A stretch of 64,000 bases of DNA from UBA4810 sp002479215 (GTDB lineage Bacteria; Desulfobacterota; Syntrophia; Syntrophales; Smithellaceae): positions 42,459-106,458 of the forward strand of contig JBEKVB010000010.1 of NCBI GenBank assembly GCA_049514435.1, given 5' to 3'. The notes beneath the pieces were generated by a model. It worked only from the letters and a program-made list of their open reading frames with translations. It did not search any database and was not told the DNA's origin. Made by a program: the position numbers and the translations under genes. Positions 1-8,000 of the stretch are shown here, in pieces. Each line of letters starts with the position of its first letter. Position 1 is the stretch's first letter.

Positions 1-638
1 AGATTTAATTTTGCTGCCAGAGCGGATTTATTGCAATTATGGAACCATGAGGCAAGCCCCAGAGAAGCAGCAAACAAATAAACGTTCCCGGCAATGAGGC
101 CTGTATCGACATAATAATATGACTTTTGAATTTCCGGATCTTGCAGTCCGGGTTCCTGAAAGCCGGATGTATGGGAAAGTTTATTAACATCCACGATATA
201 GATAAGACGAACCGGAGCCTTCGCTCCAACGCTAGGCTGGCCTTGACCCAGCGCCATGGGGCGCAGATCACCAGCAACAACCGGATCCAGCCGATGATGA
301 AACGCATCATACAAATAAGTTCCTTCCTGCAGAGCAACATAAAGATCAATTTCCTGGGAGTTACTTGCTGACGCGGCAGTTCTTCCGGAAATTCCAATTA
401 GGACTTTTTTACGATTTACTCCACATGCCGACCAGAGGAGATTGGAAAGCACTTGCAAAGAAAGTTTTTTATCACTTATTTCACGGATAGTTTTTCTTTG
501 CCGTAATGCTTTTAATACTGATTTACCGTGATTATATGTCGGTCTTGGCAGTTTGATCGGTAACGGCGTCTGTGCAGAAGTAGGACATCCAAGTATAAAA
601 GCGGTTCGAGATTCGTTTTTCTTTCTTTTGTGAATCAT
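1..638 (-). CDS. Nitroreductase-family protein, 5' part (runs off the left edge)
   Basis: Reading the minus strand from an ATG at 638, the frame stays open for 212 codons to the window edge with no stop. A strong ribosome site (AAAGGAGG) lies 5 bases upstream. Around residues 48-72 the protein has the pattern LKALRQRKTIREISDKKLS and then LLWSACGVNR, followed by GRTAASASNSQEIDLYVAL, which are the opening FMN-binding blocks of the nitroreductase/SagB-like oxidoreductase family. The C-terminal half with the rest of the FMN site lies outside the window, so completeness cannot be judged. The substrate is unknown. Family assignment is from motif recognition; no neighbour helps to define its role. 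It is divergent from the SRP RNA gene. Confidence 0.8.
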   Translation of the reverse strand, partial: MIHKRKKNESRTAFILGCPTSAQTPLPIKLPRPTYNHGKSVLKALRQRKTIREISDKKLSLQVLSNLLWSACGVNRKKVLIGISGRTAASASNSQEIDLYVALQEGTYLYDAFHHRLDPVVAGDLRPMALGQGQPSVGAKAPVRLIYIVDVNKLSHTSGFQEPGLQDPEIQKSYYYVDTGLIAGNVYLFAASLGLASWFHNCNKSALAAKLN

Positions 639-932
639 CAAATCCTCCTTTCTATTTCAGCATACGGTACAATGAATAAAGAACATAATAATTAATTGTT
701 ATTTTTTCAAATATAAATTTTGCACTACCAATTAATCAGCCGGTATTACTGAAAATACTTAAAATTCATATCCTGCTGTTATTTAAGAAGAAAATAATAA
801 AAGCTGATTGCATAATGGTCGTATGTGATAATTATAATGCCTGCGGAAAATCTACCGAAAAAATTTGAGTTGATTCCTGTTCATTTATCAATTAAGAGTT
901 TTGCTGAAGAATTTGTTTTTGTAAAAAACTAT
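639..932. other. Divergent intergenic region, AT-rich
   Basis: About 290 bases between the nitroreductase start and the SRP RNA. It is AT-rich and holds no credible reading frame. It must carry promoters for both directions, but the only candidate I can point to is a weak TTGCTG (901-906) with a 17-base spacer before AAAACT, upstream of the SRP RNA. Confidence 0.4.
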
Positions 933-1028
933 GGCTGGGTCCCGTACAATGGAGGCTTGTGAACCCCGTCAGGTCCGGAAGGAAGCAGCGGCAGCAATGT
1001 TCCGCCGTGTGTTGCGGTAAACCTGGCC
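933..1028 (+). ncRNA. ffs: Signal recognition particle RNA (4.5S, small bacterial type)
   Basis: The sequence carries the diagnostic apical loop of bacterial SRP RNA, GGTCCGGAAGGAAGCAGC, at about 972-989. The two ends, GGCTGGGT at 933 and ACCTGGCC at 1021, pair with each other (allowing G-U), giving a single long hairpin of about 96 nt like the E. coli 4.5S RNA. It binds Ffh and targets nascent membrane proteins. Placement directly before dnaX-ybaB-recR is a frequent bacterial arrangement and supports the call. Exact ends are estimated from the pairing. Confidence 0.95.
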
Positions 1029-1036
1029 ACCAGATA

Positions 1037-1160
1037 TACCAATTCTCTTTTTTTGGCTAACTTTGTTGGCTGCGTCAGTCGGCTTCCTCAACGTATTCGT
1101 AATACGCCTGCGGAGCCTCCTCCTTGCCGCCTTGTTATCCTTTGAAAGCGAACAGGTATA
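1037..1160. repeat. MITE-like dispersed repeat, copy A1
   Basis: A ~124-bp element bounded by TACCAATT at the left and a GGTATA-containing right end. It shares long blocks with 4084-4206 (for example GGCTAACTTTGTTGGC and AATACGCCTGCGGAGCC) and weaker ones with 31081, 48533, 50580 and 52285. It fills the gap between the SRP RNA and dnaX. Confidence 0.75.
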
Positions 1161-1197
1161 AATATAGAGCGACTTTGCAGTAAATTTAGGAGTTCAA

Positions 1198-2901
1198 TTG
1201 GAATATCTAGTCTTAGCCCGAAAATTCCGCCCGCAGTCTTTTGAGGACGTCGCCGGTCAGGAACATGTCGTGAAAACTCTGAGAAACGCTATTGCCCAGG
1301 GTCGCGTTGCTCATGCGTTTCTTTTTAGCGGGCCGCGCGGCGTCGGCAAAACCTCGGTTGCGAGAATCCTGGCTAAATCGCTCAATTGCGAAAAAGGCCC
1401 GACGGCTATTCCCTGTAATGTCTGCTCCAATTGCCGCGGAATTACCGATGGCTCTTCATTAGACGTGCGCGAAATTGACGGCGCTTCCAACCGCGGAATT
1501 GACGAAATTCGGGAGCTGCGGGAAAATGTCAAATTCGCTCCGGCGGCCTCCAGATACAAAATCTATATTATCGACGAAGTACACATGCTGACTCGCGAAG
1601 CTTTCAATGCGCTTTTGAAAACACTGGAAGAACCGCCGTCCCATGTAATTTTTATTTTTGCGACAACCGAAAGCCACAAAGTTCCCGCCACCATACTTTC
1701 CCGTTGCCAATGTTATGATTTTCGTCGAATATCGCTGAAAGAAATAATCGCTAATCTGGGCAAGGTGGCCGCGGCGGAAGGAATTCAAATAAGTTTGGCC
1801 GCTCTTACCTGGATTGCCGAAGCAGGCGACGGGAGTATGCGCGACGCGCAAAGCATATTTGACCAAATCATTTCCTATGCCGGAACAAATATTAAAGATG
1901 CCGATGTGGAGGAAAACCTGGGGCTTACAGACCGGAAATATCTATTCGTCCTTTCCGAATCCGTTTTACAGCACAATGCGGGTGCTTGCCTGAATATCCT
2001 TGAAGAAGCATATTTAGCCGGTATCGACATGAAGCATTTTTATCAAATGCTGCTCAAGCATTTCCGAAATTTGCTGTTGGTTAAAATTGCCGCCACTGCC
2101 AGTTCTTCTTTTGATATCGCGCCGGAAGAAATTGAAAAACTGAAAAAGCAGACCAAAGACGTATCACGTGAAACTTTACAGCGCCTGGCGGAAATTTTAA
2201 TCGCCGAAGAAGAAAGTTTTCGCCGCAGTCAGGAGTCGCGGATGAAATTGGAAACTGTATTGGTCAAAATGGCTTATCTGGAACCGATAATTCCCCTGGG
2301 TGAAATTATGGCTACAATTGAAGCTATCGAACAAAAACTTCGCCAGGGTTTGCCTGCAGCTGCCGGCAATATGGGACCGCAACTGGCAACAAATAAACAG
2401 GTAAAAGAAATACCTGCGGATTACGGTGCTAAAATCAATATTGCCGATGAAAAAAATAATGAGGATAGCTTGCTTAGTCAGAATAAGCCCACCGATGATC
2501 TGAAAACTCTTTCCGATAGTTTGAAGAAATTTATCAAAAAGGAAAACGCGATACTTGGAGCAAAAATCGAGTTCGCCGAAATTTTAAGTTACGAAAACAA
2601 CTGCCTTACGCTGGGATTTCCTAAAGGCTATATATTTCTGGAAGATATTCAAGGAAAAAAGCAAAAGGACCACCTGGAGCAAATCGCCGGGAAATTTTTT
2701 CAGGCGAATGTGGCAATAAATATTGCCACCACCGAAGCTCAAAAAGTAAATACCAACGGCAACAATGGGCGCGACAAAACCAATAGTTTAAACGACATGA
2801 AACGTGAAGCGATAAACCATCCGCTTTTGCAGAAAGTTATGGACGAATTTGCCGGCGCCGAAGTAATAGAAATTAAAGCACGGACAGATAAATCCCGTTA
2901 G
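1198..2901 (+). CDS. dnaX: DNA polymerase III subunit gamma/tau
   Basis: Clamp-loader ATPase that loads the sliding clamp and holds the polymerase cores together. The 567-residue protein starts at a TTG with AGGAG five bases upstream; the N-terminus MEYLVLARKFRPQ matches the family. Walker A is GPRGVGKT at 45-52, the zinc module uses Cys64, Cys73, Cys76 and Cys79, and Walker B is DEVH at 126-129. Residues beyond about 380 form a poorly conserved linker and a C-terminal tau-like region, so this is the long form. A run of seven A at 2450-2456 lies in the phase A AAA AAT; a -1 slip there would stop at once (TAA) and give a ~420-residue gamma-like product (see findings). It heads the dnaX-ybaB-recR group. 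Confidence 0.97.
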   Translation: MEYLVLARKFRPQSFEDVAGQEHVVKTLRNAIAQGRVAHAFLFSGPRGVGKTSVARILAKSLNCEKGPTAIPCNVCSNCRGITDGSSLDVREIDGASNRGIDEIRELRENVKFAPAASRYKIYIIDEVHMLTREAFNALLKTLEEPPSHVIFIFATTESHKVPATILSRCQCYDFRRISLKEIIANLGKVAAAEGIQISLAALTWIAEAGDGSMRDAQSIFDQIISYAGTNIKDADVEENLGLTDRKYLFVLSESVLQHNAGACLNILEEAYLAGIDMKHFYQMLLKHFRNLLLVKIAATASSSFDIAPEEIEKLKKQTKDVSRETLQRLAEILIAEEESFRRSQESRMKLETVLVKMAYLEPIIPLGEIMATIEAIEQKLRQGLPAAAGNMGPQLATNKQVKEIPADYGAKINIADEKNNEDSLLSQNKPTDDLKTLSDSLKKFIKKENAILGAKIEFAEILSYENNCLTLGFPKGYIFLEDIQGKKQKDHLEQIAGKFFQANVAINIATTEAQKVNTNGNNGRDKTNSLNDMKREAINHPLLQKVMDEFAGAEVIEIKARTDKSR

Positions 2902-2970
2902 AAATTCTCGGGAAAATATTTTAAAAGAGGCAATACCCATCGTAGAGCGAGATGTAATATTTCTAACGGG
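2894..2970. repeat. 12-bp perfect inverted repeat spanning the dnaX-ybaB gap
   Basis: CCCGTTAGAAAT at 2894-2905 (containing the dnaX stop codon) is exactly complementary to ATTTCTAACGGG at 2959-2970. Folded in RNA it would enclose a 53-base loop and end about 27 bases before the ybaB start. No T-run follows, so it is not an ordinary terminator; it may modulate translation or decay of the transcript. Confidence 0.5.
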
Positions 2971-2996
2971 GTAAAAAACAGGGAGGACATAAAAGA

Positions 2997-3305
2997 GTGC
3001 AGAATTTCGGCAATATTATGAAACAAGCGAAGAAAATGCAGGAGCAGATCGGCCAGCTCCAACAGGAATTGGAAATGAAAACCATTGAGGCACAGGCCGG
3101 CGGCGGTATGGTGCGGGTTGTCGTGGACGGCAAGTTTAAAATAGTTTCCATAAAAATTGAAAAGGAAGCAGTCAATCCCGAAGATATAGAAATGCTGCAA
3201 GATTTAATTTCCGCCGCGGTCAATGAAGGAATCCGCAAGGCACAGGAAATGGCTTCCGCAGAAATGGCAAAAATCACGGGAGGACTGGGTATCCCCGGCA
3301 TGTAG
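2997..3305 (+). CDS. ybaB: YbaB/EbfC nucleoid-associated protein
   Basis: Small DNA-binding protein, 102 residues, the usual size for the family. It starts at GTG with GGGAGGA upstream. The N-terminal half (residues 5-32, KQAKKMQEQIGQLQQELE) is a helix typical of the dimeric YbaB tweezers, and the core has GGGMVRVVVDGKFKIVSIKI, the conserved strand region. The Met/Gly-rich tail GGLGIPGM is also characteristic. YbaB is almost always encoded between dnaX and recR, as here. Its precise role, nucleoid structuring or gene regulation, is not settled for this lineage. Confidence 0.95.
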   Translation: MQNFGNIMKQAKKMQEQIGQLQQELEMKTIEAQAGGGMVRVVVDGKFKIVSIKIEKEAVNPEDIEMLQDLISAAVNEGIRKAQEMASAEMAKITGGLGIPGM

Positions 3306-3308
3306 GTT

Positions 3309-3434
3309 AATGACACCGCCAAAAGTCCATAAGCTGCGTTGCGCTTCATCTTTCGTCACTGCGACCTACGCAAAGGTAGGCCTCACTCCTCAAGATTCGT
3401 GCGCCTTGCTTCTGAAACTTTTGGCGGTGTCATT
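3309..3434. repeat. Dispersed repeat bounded by an 18-bp perfect inverted repeat
   Basis: AATGACACCGCCAAAAGT at 3309-3326 is the exact reverse complement of 3417-3434. The 90 bases between contain a second imperfect palindrome around CCTACGCAAAGGTAGG. The element sits between ybaB and recR and codes for nothing credible. It resembles short GC-rich intergenic repeats common in deltaproteobacteria (recalled, not searched). Confidence 0.65.
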
Positions 3435-3484
3435 CTGAATGTGATCGTTTAGCGACTTAATTAAGATTCTATTAGGCTGTATTT

Positions 3485-4084
3485 ATGAAAGCATACGCTC
3501 AACCCATAAAACGACTGATCGCCGAACTCGGAAAACTTCCCGGTATCGGCGAAAAAACAGCTGCCCGTCTGGCTAACTATATTTTACGCGCAACAGCGGA
3601 CGACGTAAAGAAACTTGCGGAAAGCATCATTGAAGTCAAAAGAAAAATCAAACTCTGCCGGATTTGCTTAAACCTGACCGAGGGAGATGTTTGCCATATT
3701 TGTCACGATGTGACGAGGGATCATGGCGTGATTTGCGTTGTGGAAGAACCGGATGCCATGGCGGCAATTGAAGAGAGCGGAGGATTTCGAGGGGCTTATC
3801 ATGTCTTGCACGGACATCTAGCGCCTCTGGACGGAATTGGCCCGGAAAATCTGCGGTTAACCGAACTTCTCCAACGAATTAACGGCGGCAAGATCAAAGA
3901 AGTGATTATCGCCACAAATCCCGATGTCCACGGCGAAGCGACTGCTTTGCTGATTATCAGGATGCTCAAAGAAAAAAAAATTAAGGTAACGCGCATCGCT
4001 ACGGGCGTACCGATGGGCGGTGACTTGAAATACATTGACAAGATGACTATTTCCAAATCATTGGAATTCCGGCGCGGCATATGA
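3485..4084 (+). CDS. recR: Recombination mediator protein RecR
   Basis: RecR works with RecF and RecO to load RecA at single-strand gaps. The protein has 199 residues, the standard length. Near the N-terminus is the helix-hairpin-helix KLPGIGEKTAARLA (residues 17-30). A C4 zinc finger uses Cys58, Cys61, Cys70 and Cys73. The TOPRIM domain follows, with VVEEPDAMAAIE around residues 85-96 and the family signature YHVLHGHLAPLDGIGP at 105-120. The ATG at 3485 has only a weak ribosome site. Third gene of the dnaX group, but separated from ybaB by an inverted-repeat element. Confidence 0.97.
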   Translation: MKAYAQPIKRLIAELGKLPGIGEKTAARLANYILRATADDVKKLAESIIEVKRKIKLCRICLNLTEGDVCHICHDVTRDHGVICVVEEPDAMAAIEESGGFRGAYHVLHGHLAPLDGIGPENLRLTELLQRINGGKIKEVIIATNPDVHGEATALLIIRMLKEKKIKVTRIATGVPMGGDLKYIDKMTISKSLEFRRGI

Positions 4085-4206
4085 TACCAATTTGCTTTCT
4101 TTGGCTAACTTTGTTGGCAGCGTCGTCGGTTTCCTCACCGTATTAGTAATACGCCTGCGGAGCCTTCTCCTTGCCGCCTCGTTATCCTTTGAAAGCGAAT
4201 TGGTAT
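4084..4206. repeat. MITE-like dispersed repeat, copy A2
   Basis: A ~123-bp element starting ATACCAATTT right at the recR stop codon and ending with TTGGTAT. It is the closest relative of the copy at 1037-1160, with the same orientation and length, and lies between recR and the exported protein gene. Confidence 0.75.
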
Positions 4207-4239
4207 GATGATGGCAATGTTGCGCGTAGGAGGTGTTCG

Positions 4240-4683
4240 ATGCGATTAAATGTATTATTGTCTATATTGCTAATTTTTATATTTACTTTGGCTGCTAATA
4301 ATGTACTTGCGGAAGAGAAAAGTTGTTCTGTAACTGAAGCCATGGCAGCAGAAGAGGAAGCGAATTCTTTAAAAAGCTGGCAAGATATTTATAATTCCTA
4401 CAAGAAATATAGTCACCGTGATGATGGTGCCATCGCTGAAGGTTATTCTAATTCAATTACCATATTGCTGGCAAACAACTGGGGATCATTGAAAGATTTA
4501 AAGAGACTTGTTAAAGTTGATAAAGATTCCTTAAAATTCATATTGAGACATATTGACGCAACAAATGATTCTAAAGAAATTCGAAAAGTTTATGATAATG
4601 CAAGCCAACGCTGCCCTAAGGATTCTAGCAATCTGTGCTCATTAATAAGAAAAGCAGCAGAAGATGCTCTGAAAGAATTATAG
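4240..4683 (+). CDS. Exported protein of unknown function
   Basis: I do not recognise the family. The ATG at 4240 follows AGGAGG and gives 147 residues; a longer in-frame start at 4171 would run through the repeat element and is unlikely. The N-terminus MRLNVLLSILLIFIFTLA then NNVLA-EE is a Sec signal peptide with an apparent cleavage site after residue 24. The mature part is about 120 residues, mostly helical and charged, with cysteines at 28, 129 and 135 (approximate) that could form a disulfide. It lies between recR and the fumarase genes and has a lower GC content than either, as has the LprI-like gene further on. Confidence 0.75.
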   Translation: MRLNVLLSILLIFIFTLAANNVLAEEKSCSVTEAMAAEEEANSLKSWQDIYNSYKKYSHRDDGAIAEGYSNSITILLANNWGSLKDLKRLVKVDKDSLKFILRHIDATNDSKEIRKVYDNASQRCPKDSSNLCSLIRKAAEDALKEL

Positions 4684-4777
4684 GAAATGTGGTTGTAACG
4701 TGTAGCCCAACAATAGTACACAAAGTCCCCAGCGCTGAAACCGTAATGGCATAGTGTCTTTGACGGATTTTAAATTT

Positions 4778-5656
4778 ATGAATATGGAAAAGAAAACGAA
4801 AAAAACAGCGAAAGTGCGGCAGATAGACTGTAAGCTAATTACCACGACGGTAAAAAAACTATTTATCGAAGCCAATACTTCTCTGGGCAAGGACGTTATC
4901 GAAGCGTTACGCAAATCGCTCCCCCAAGAGGAATCGGCAACAGGCAAAGAGGTGCTGGTAAAAATAATGGAAAATGCGGATATTGCCTGCCGTAGTAAAA
5001 TGCCTATGTGCCAGGATACAGGACTGGCGGTTGTCTTTCTCGAAATCGGCCAGGATGTTCATATTGTCGGCGGGAATCTACGGGAAGCAATTGACGAAGG
5101 TGTTCGGCAGGCCTACGCGGAGGGCTATTTACGAAAATCAGTTTGTGATCCGCTTACCAGAAAAAATACACAGGATAATACACCAGCGATAATTCATGTT
5201 GATATTGTCGCCGGCAACAGGCTGAAAATAATTGCCATGCCCAAAGGCGGAGGAAGTGAAAACATGAGCGCGGCGAAAATGCTTACACCCGCCGCGGGCA
5301 GCGATGGTATTAAGAAATTTGTTCTGGAAACGGTGGAGCAAGCGGGTGCCAATCCTTGTCCGCCCATTATGGTCGGAGTAGGCATCGGCGGCTCCCTGGA
5401 AGAAGCCTGCATCCTGGCCAAGAAGGCACTGTTAAGACCCGTGGGCGAAGCTAACAGTAAAGATGAGCGTTTGGTTCAAATGGAAAAAGAACTTTATACG
5501 GGCATTAACGATCTGGGTATTGGTCCGGGAGGACTCGGCGGAAGGGTCACGACGCTGGCGGTAAATGCCGAAATGATGCCCTGCCATATAGCCTCTCTGC
5601 CCGTAGCGGTAAACATTCAATGCCATGTGGCGAGGCATAAGGAAGTTATTCTCTAA
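4778..5656 (+). CDS. Class I fumarate hydratase, alpha (N-terminal) subunit
   Basis: Iron-sulfur enzyme subunit interconverting fumarate and malate, in two-subunit form. Recognisable blocks are CRSKMPMCQDTGLAVVFLEIG, which contains cluster-ligand cysteines, MPKGGGSENMSA, and GANPCPPIMVGVGIGG. The C-terminal GIGPGGLGGRVTTLAVN and AVNIQCH also fit. The start is uncertain: ATG at 4778 or 4784 and GTG at 4754 are in frame, none with a strong ribosome site; 4778 is chosen. The beta subunit lies 1.1 kb downstream, past an LprI-like gene, an unusual split. Tartrate dehydratase is a close relative, but the context of TCA/propionate-type metabolism favours fumarase. Confidence 0.88.
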   Translation: MNMEKKTKKTAKVRQIDCKLITTTVKKLFIEANTSLGKDVIEALRKSLPQEESATGKEVLVKIMENADIACRSKMPMCQDTGLAVVFLEIGQDVHIVGGNLREAIDEGVRQAYAEGYLRKSVCDPLTRKNTQDNTPAIIHVDIVAGNRLKIIAMPKGGGSENMSAAKMLTPAAGSDGIKKFVLETVEQAGANPCPPIMVGVGIGGSLEEACILAKKALLRPVGEANSKDERLVQMEKELYTGINDLGIGPGGLGGRVTTLAVNAEMMPCHIASLPVAVNIQCHVARHKEVIL

Positions 5657-5680
5657 GTAATGTCATTTAGGGGAATTATA

Positions 5681-6715
5681 ATGACGAGAAATCTTATTTT
5701 GATTAAGATGTTTAGAAATAATAGGGCGCTGTTCCTCATTTCGATCATAATCCTGTATGGGCTACTTTCCACCCAAGCTACTGCCGCGAGTTTTGATTGT
5801 AAGAAGGCTGCCAGTTGGGTGGAGAAAACTGTTTGCTCTAATCCAGAACTCTCCAAACTCGATGAGGAACTGGCTAAGGCTTATCATGATGCCTTGGCCA
5901 GTTTATCTCCCGAAGGTCAGAAGGAAACTAAGCAATATCAGAAGCAATGGCTTAAAGACAGACAACCGTATTGTGAAACCAGATTGAAACTGAAAAACAG
6001 GCTTGATGATAACATTCAAAAATGTCTGAAAGAACTATATTCAGGCAGAAACGAACAGTTATTCTTCACTTTAAAAAAATTTCCCTACCGCGTATTTAGA
6101 AATGTTTATCTTCGCCATTGGGGAATTCTGAATTTTAAAGAAATTGACGCACCGGATGAAATGGAAGACAAAAATATTAGCTATCTGCAGATTGAAAATC
6201 CGTGTGATGAAAATGAGAAATTATGGAACAAGGTTGTTTTGAAAAAAGCACATGATGATTTTAAAATTGACTACGATAATGTGGAATATACCGTTAATTT
6301 TAGTAACAAACATTTAATTTCTCTTCAAATATTATCATATATGCATGGCGGCTCACATGGACTGAGGGGATTTGAATCTTTCTCCTGGGTGTTGAATGCC
6401 AAAAGGAAATTAAAAGCGTCAGATTTATTCGATAATAAAACTAATTGGCGCAAAGAACTTACAGCATTAGTATTTAAGGATCTAAAAGAAAATGAAGAAG
6501 ACTTTGATGAACTTATGATTAAACCGTCTGCAATTATGGATATTGTAACCTCCGCCGATAACTGGTCAATTTCGGAAGATGGACTAGGTATTCAATTTGG
6601 TGAATACCTCTCGGGTCTAGGACCTTACACCGCAGGCGCACCATTAATTATAATAGATTGGAAGACTCTCGATCCTTACCTCAGCAAAAATGGTCATTCT
6701 CTAATCTCTGATTGA
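5681..6715 (+). CDS. Exported LprI-like protein with RsiV/DUF3298-like C-terminal half
   Basis: A 344-residue secreted protein; the ATG at 5681 has AGGGGA upstream, better than the ATG at 5660. A signal peptide (hydrophobic segment ending LSTQATA) precedes SFDCKKAASWVEKTVCSNPELSKLDEELAKAY, the LprI/DUF1311 domain with two disulfide-type cysteines and a third at the DRQPYC motif. Members of this family inhibit lysozyme in some bacteria. The second half contains MHGGSHGLRGFESFSW and an alternating strand pattern reminiscent of the DUF3298/RsiV lysozyme-binding domain. Both parts therefore suggest an envelope-defence role, which is inference. It separates the two fumarase subunit genes and is AT-richer than they are, which suggests insertion. 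Confidence 0.75.
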   Translation: MTRNLILIKMFRNNRALFLISIIILYGLLSTQATAASFDCKKAASWVEKTVCSNPELSKLDEELAKAYHDALASLSPEGQKETKQYQKQWLKDRQPYCETRLKLKNRLDDNIQKCLKELYSGRNEQLFFTLKKFPYRVFRNVYLRHWGILNFKEIDAPDEMEDKNISYLQIENPCDENEKLWNKVVLKKAHDDFKIDYDNVEYTVNFSNKHLISLQILSYMHGGSHGLRGFESFSWVLNAKRKLKASDLFDNKTNWRKELTALVFKDLKENEEDFDELMIKPSAIMDIVTSADNWSISEDGLGIQFGEYLSGLGPYTAGAPLIIIDWKTLDPYLSKNGHSLISD

Positions 6716-6766
6716 ATACATAGAAATAGAGAAGTTTATATTTGATGTAAAGAAGGAAGATTAAAT

Positions 6767-7327
6767 TTGGAAACACCACGAAAAATTAAAACACCTCTAA
6801 CTGAAGAAGTTATCGCTTCACTTCATGCCGGAGATATGGTCTTGATCAGCGGCGAGGTTTACACGGCACGAGACGTCGCGCATCGTCGCCTCTATGAAGC
6901 GTTGCTGAAAGGCGAAGCTCTGCCTATTGATTTACCGAAAAGTGTTATATTTTACGCGGCTCCTACACCCACTCCGCCGGGTAAGGCCATCGGTTCAATC
7001 GGCCCAACAACAAGTTACCGAATGGATTTCTTCACTCCGAAGCTAATCGAAAACGGTCTTAAGGGAATGATCGGCAAGGGCAGCCGTTCGCCGGAAGTTA
7101 TTGCAGCGTTGCAGAAATACGGAGCTGTTTATTTTGGCGCCATCGGCGGCATTGCGGCTCTTTCTGCCCGATGTGTTCAAAAAGCCGAGCTTATCGCCTA
7201 CGAAGACCTTGGCCCTGAAGCCATCAGAAAGTTGATCATCGTTGATTTTCCGGCAATTGTCATTAATGACACTTTGGGAAATGATTTATATGCCCAAGCG
7301 CAGAAAAAATGGCGCGTAAATCGTTAG
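6767..7327 (+). CDS. Class I fumarate hydratase, beta (C-terminal) subunit
   Basis: Partner of the alpha subunit at 4778. The 186-residue protein begins at TTG with AAGGAAG eight bases upstream. Family blocks include LHAGDMVLISGEVYTARDVAHRRL, the substrate-binding YAAPTPTPPGKAIGSIGPTTSYRMD, GMIGKGSRSPEV, and YFGAIGGIAALSARCV. Length is normal for the beta subunit. It follows the LprI-like gene by 51 bases, so alpha, LprI and beta may still be one transcript. The neighbouring gene downstream is porG after a 105-base gap. Confidence 0.9.
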   Translation: METPRKIKTPLTEEVIASLHAGDMVLISGEVYTARDVAHRRLYEALLKGEALPIDLPKSVIFYAAPTPTPPGKAIGSIGPTTSYRMDFFTPKLIENGLKGMIGKGSRSPEVIAALQKYGAVYFGAIGGIAALSARCVQKAELIAYEDLGPEAIRKLIIVDFPAIVINDTLGNDLYAQAQKKWRVNR

Positions 7328-7432
7328 CCTTTTAAAAATTATATGGCGAAAATAGTTGACATAAAAATTCAAATATAATAGAAAAGCGCCTCACTTTACT
7401 TCGTAACAATTAATCCGGCAGGAGAGATTACA

Positions 7433-7981
7433 ATGATAGAAGTTAGATGGCATGGCAGGGGTGGCCAGGGTGCGGTAACATCGGTGGAATTGCTTGCAGT
7501 GGCGGCCATTAGCGCGGGCAAGTACGCTCAAGGCTTTCCCAGTTTCGGCCCGGAAAGAAGAGGAGCGCCTGTTGCTGCTTTCAGCCGTATAGATGATAAA
7601 AAAATCAAGGTACGTTCCGGCATTTATCAACCGGACGTGGTTGTAGTGCTGGATTCCAGTTTGGTCGGCATGGTAAACGTAACTGAAGGTTTGAAGCCTA
7701 ACGGCATATTGATTGTCAATACGCCAAAATCACCGGAGGAAATGAAAAAAGAACTTAATTTCAGCGGGACGACTGCAACTGTCGACGCGACAGGCATAGC
7801 GCGCAAGGAAATGGGAGTGCCCATTGCCAATACAACAATGATTGGCGCTTTATTAAAGATGATCGGCATAATGGACCTTGATGCAATGAAGGAGTCGGTG
7901 GAGCATAGGTTCGGTAGGATTGCGCAAAAAAATTTAACCGCCATGAAAAGGGCTTACGAAGAAATTAAAATCAGTAATTAG
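7433..7981 (+). CDS. porG: Pyruvate/2-oxoacid:ferredoxin oxidoreductase, gamma subunit
   Basis: Gamma subunit of the four-subunit, coenzyme A-acylating 2-oxoacid:ferredoxin oxidoreductase. The 182-residue protein has the typical start IEVRWHGRGGQGAVTSVELLA and then the FPSFGPERRGAPVAAFSRI block, where this subunit contacts coenzyme A. ANTTMIGALLKMIGI near residue 140 is also conserved. It heads a tight operon porG-porD-porA-porB, with 19, 3 and overlapping bases between the genes. Pyruvate is the most likely substrate; branched-chain 2-oxoacids cannot be excluded from sequence alone. Confidence 0.92.
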   Translation: MIEVRWHGRGGQGAVTSVELLAVAAISAGKYAQGFPSFGPERRGAPVAAFSRIDDKKIKVRSGIYQPDVVVVLDSSLVGMVNVTEGLKPNGILIVNTPKSPEEMKKELNFSGTTATVDATGIARKEMGVPIANTTMIGALLKMIGIMDLDAMKESVEHRFGRIAQKNLTAMKRAYEEIKISN

Positions 7982-8000
7982 AAATTGAGGTGTTAAGATC

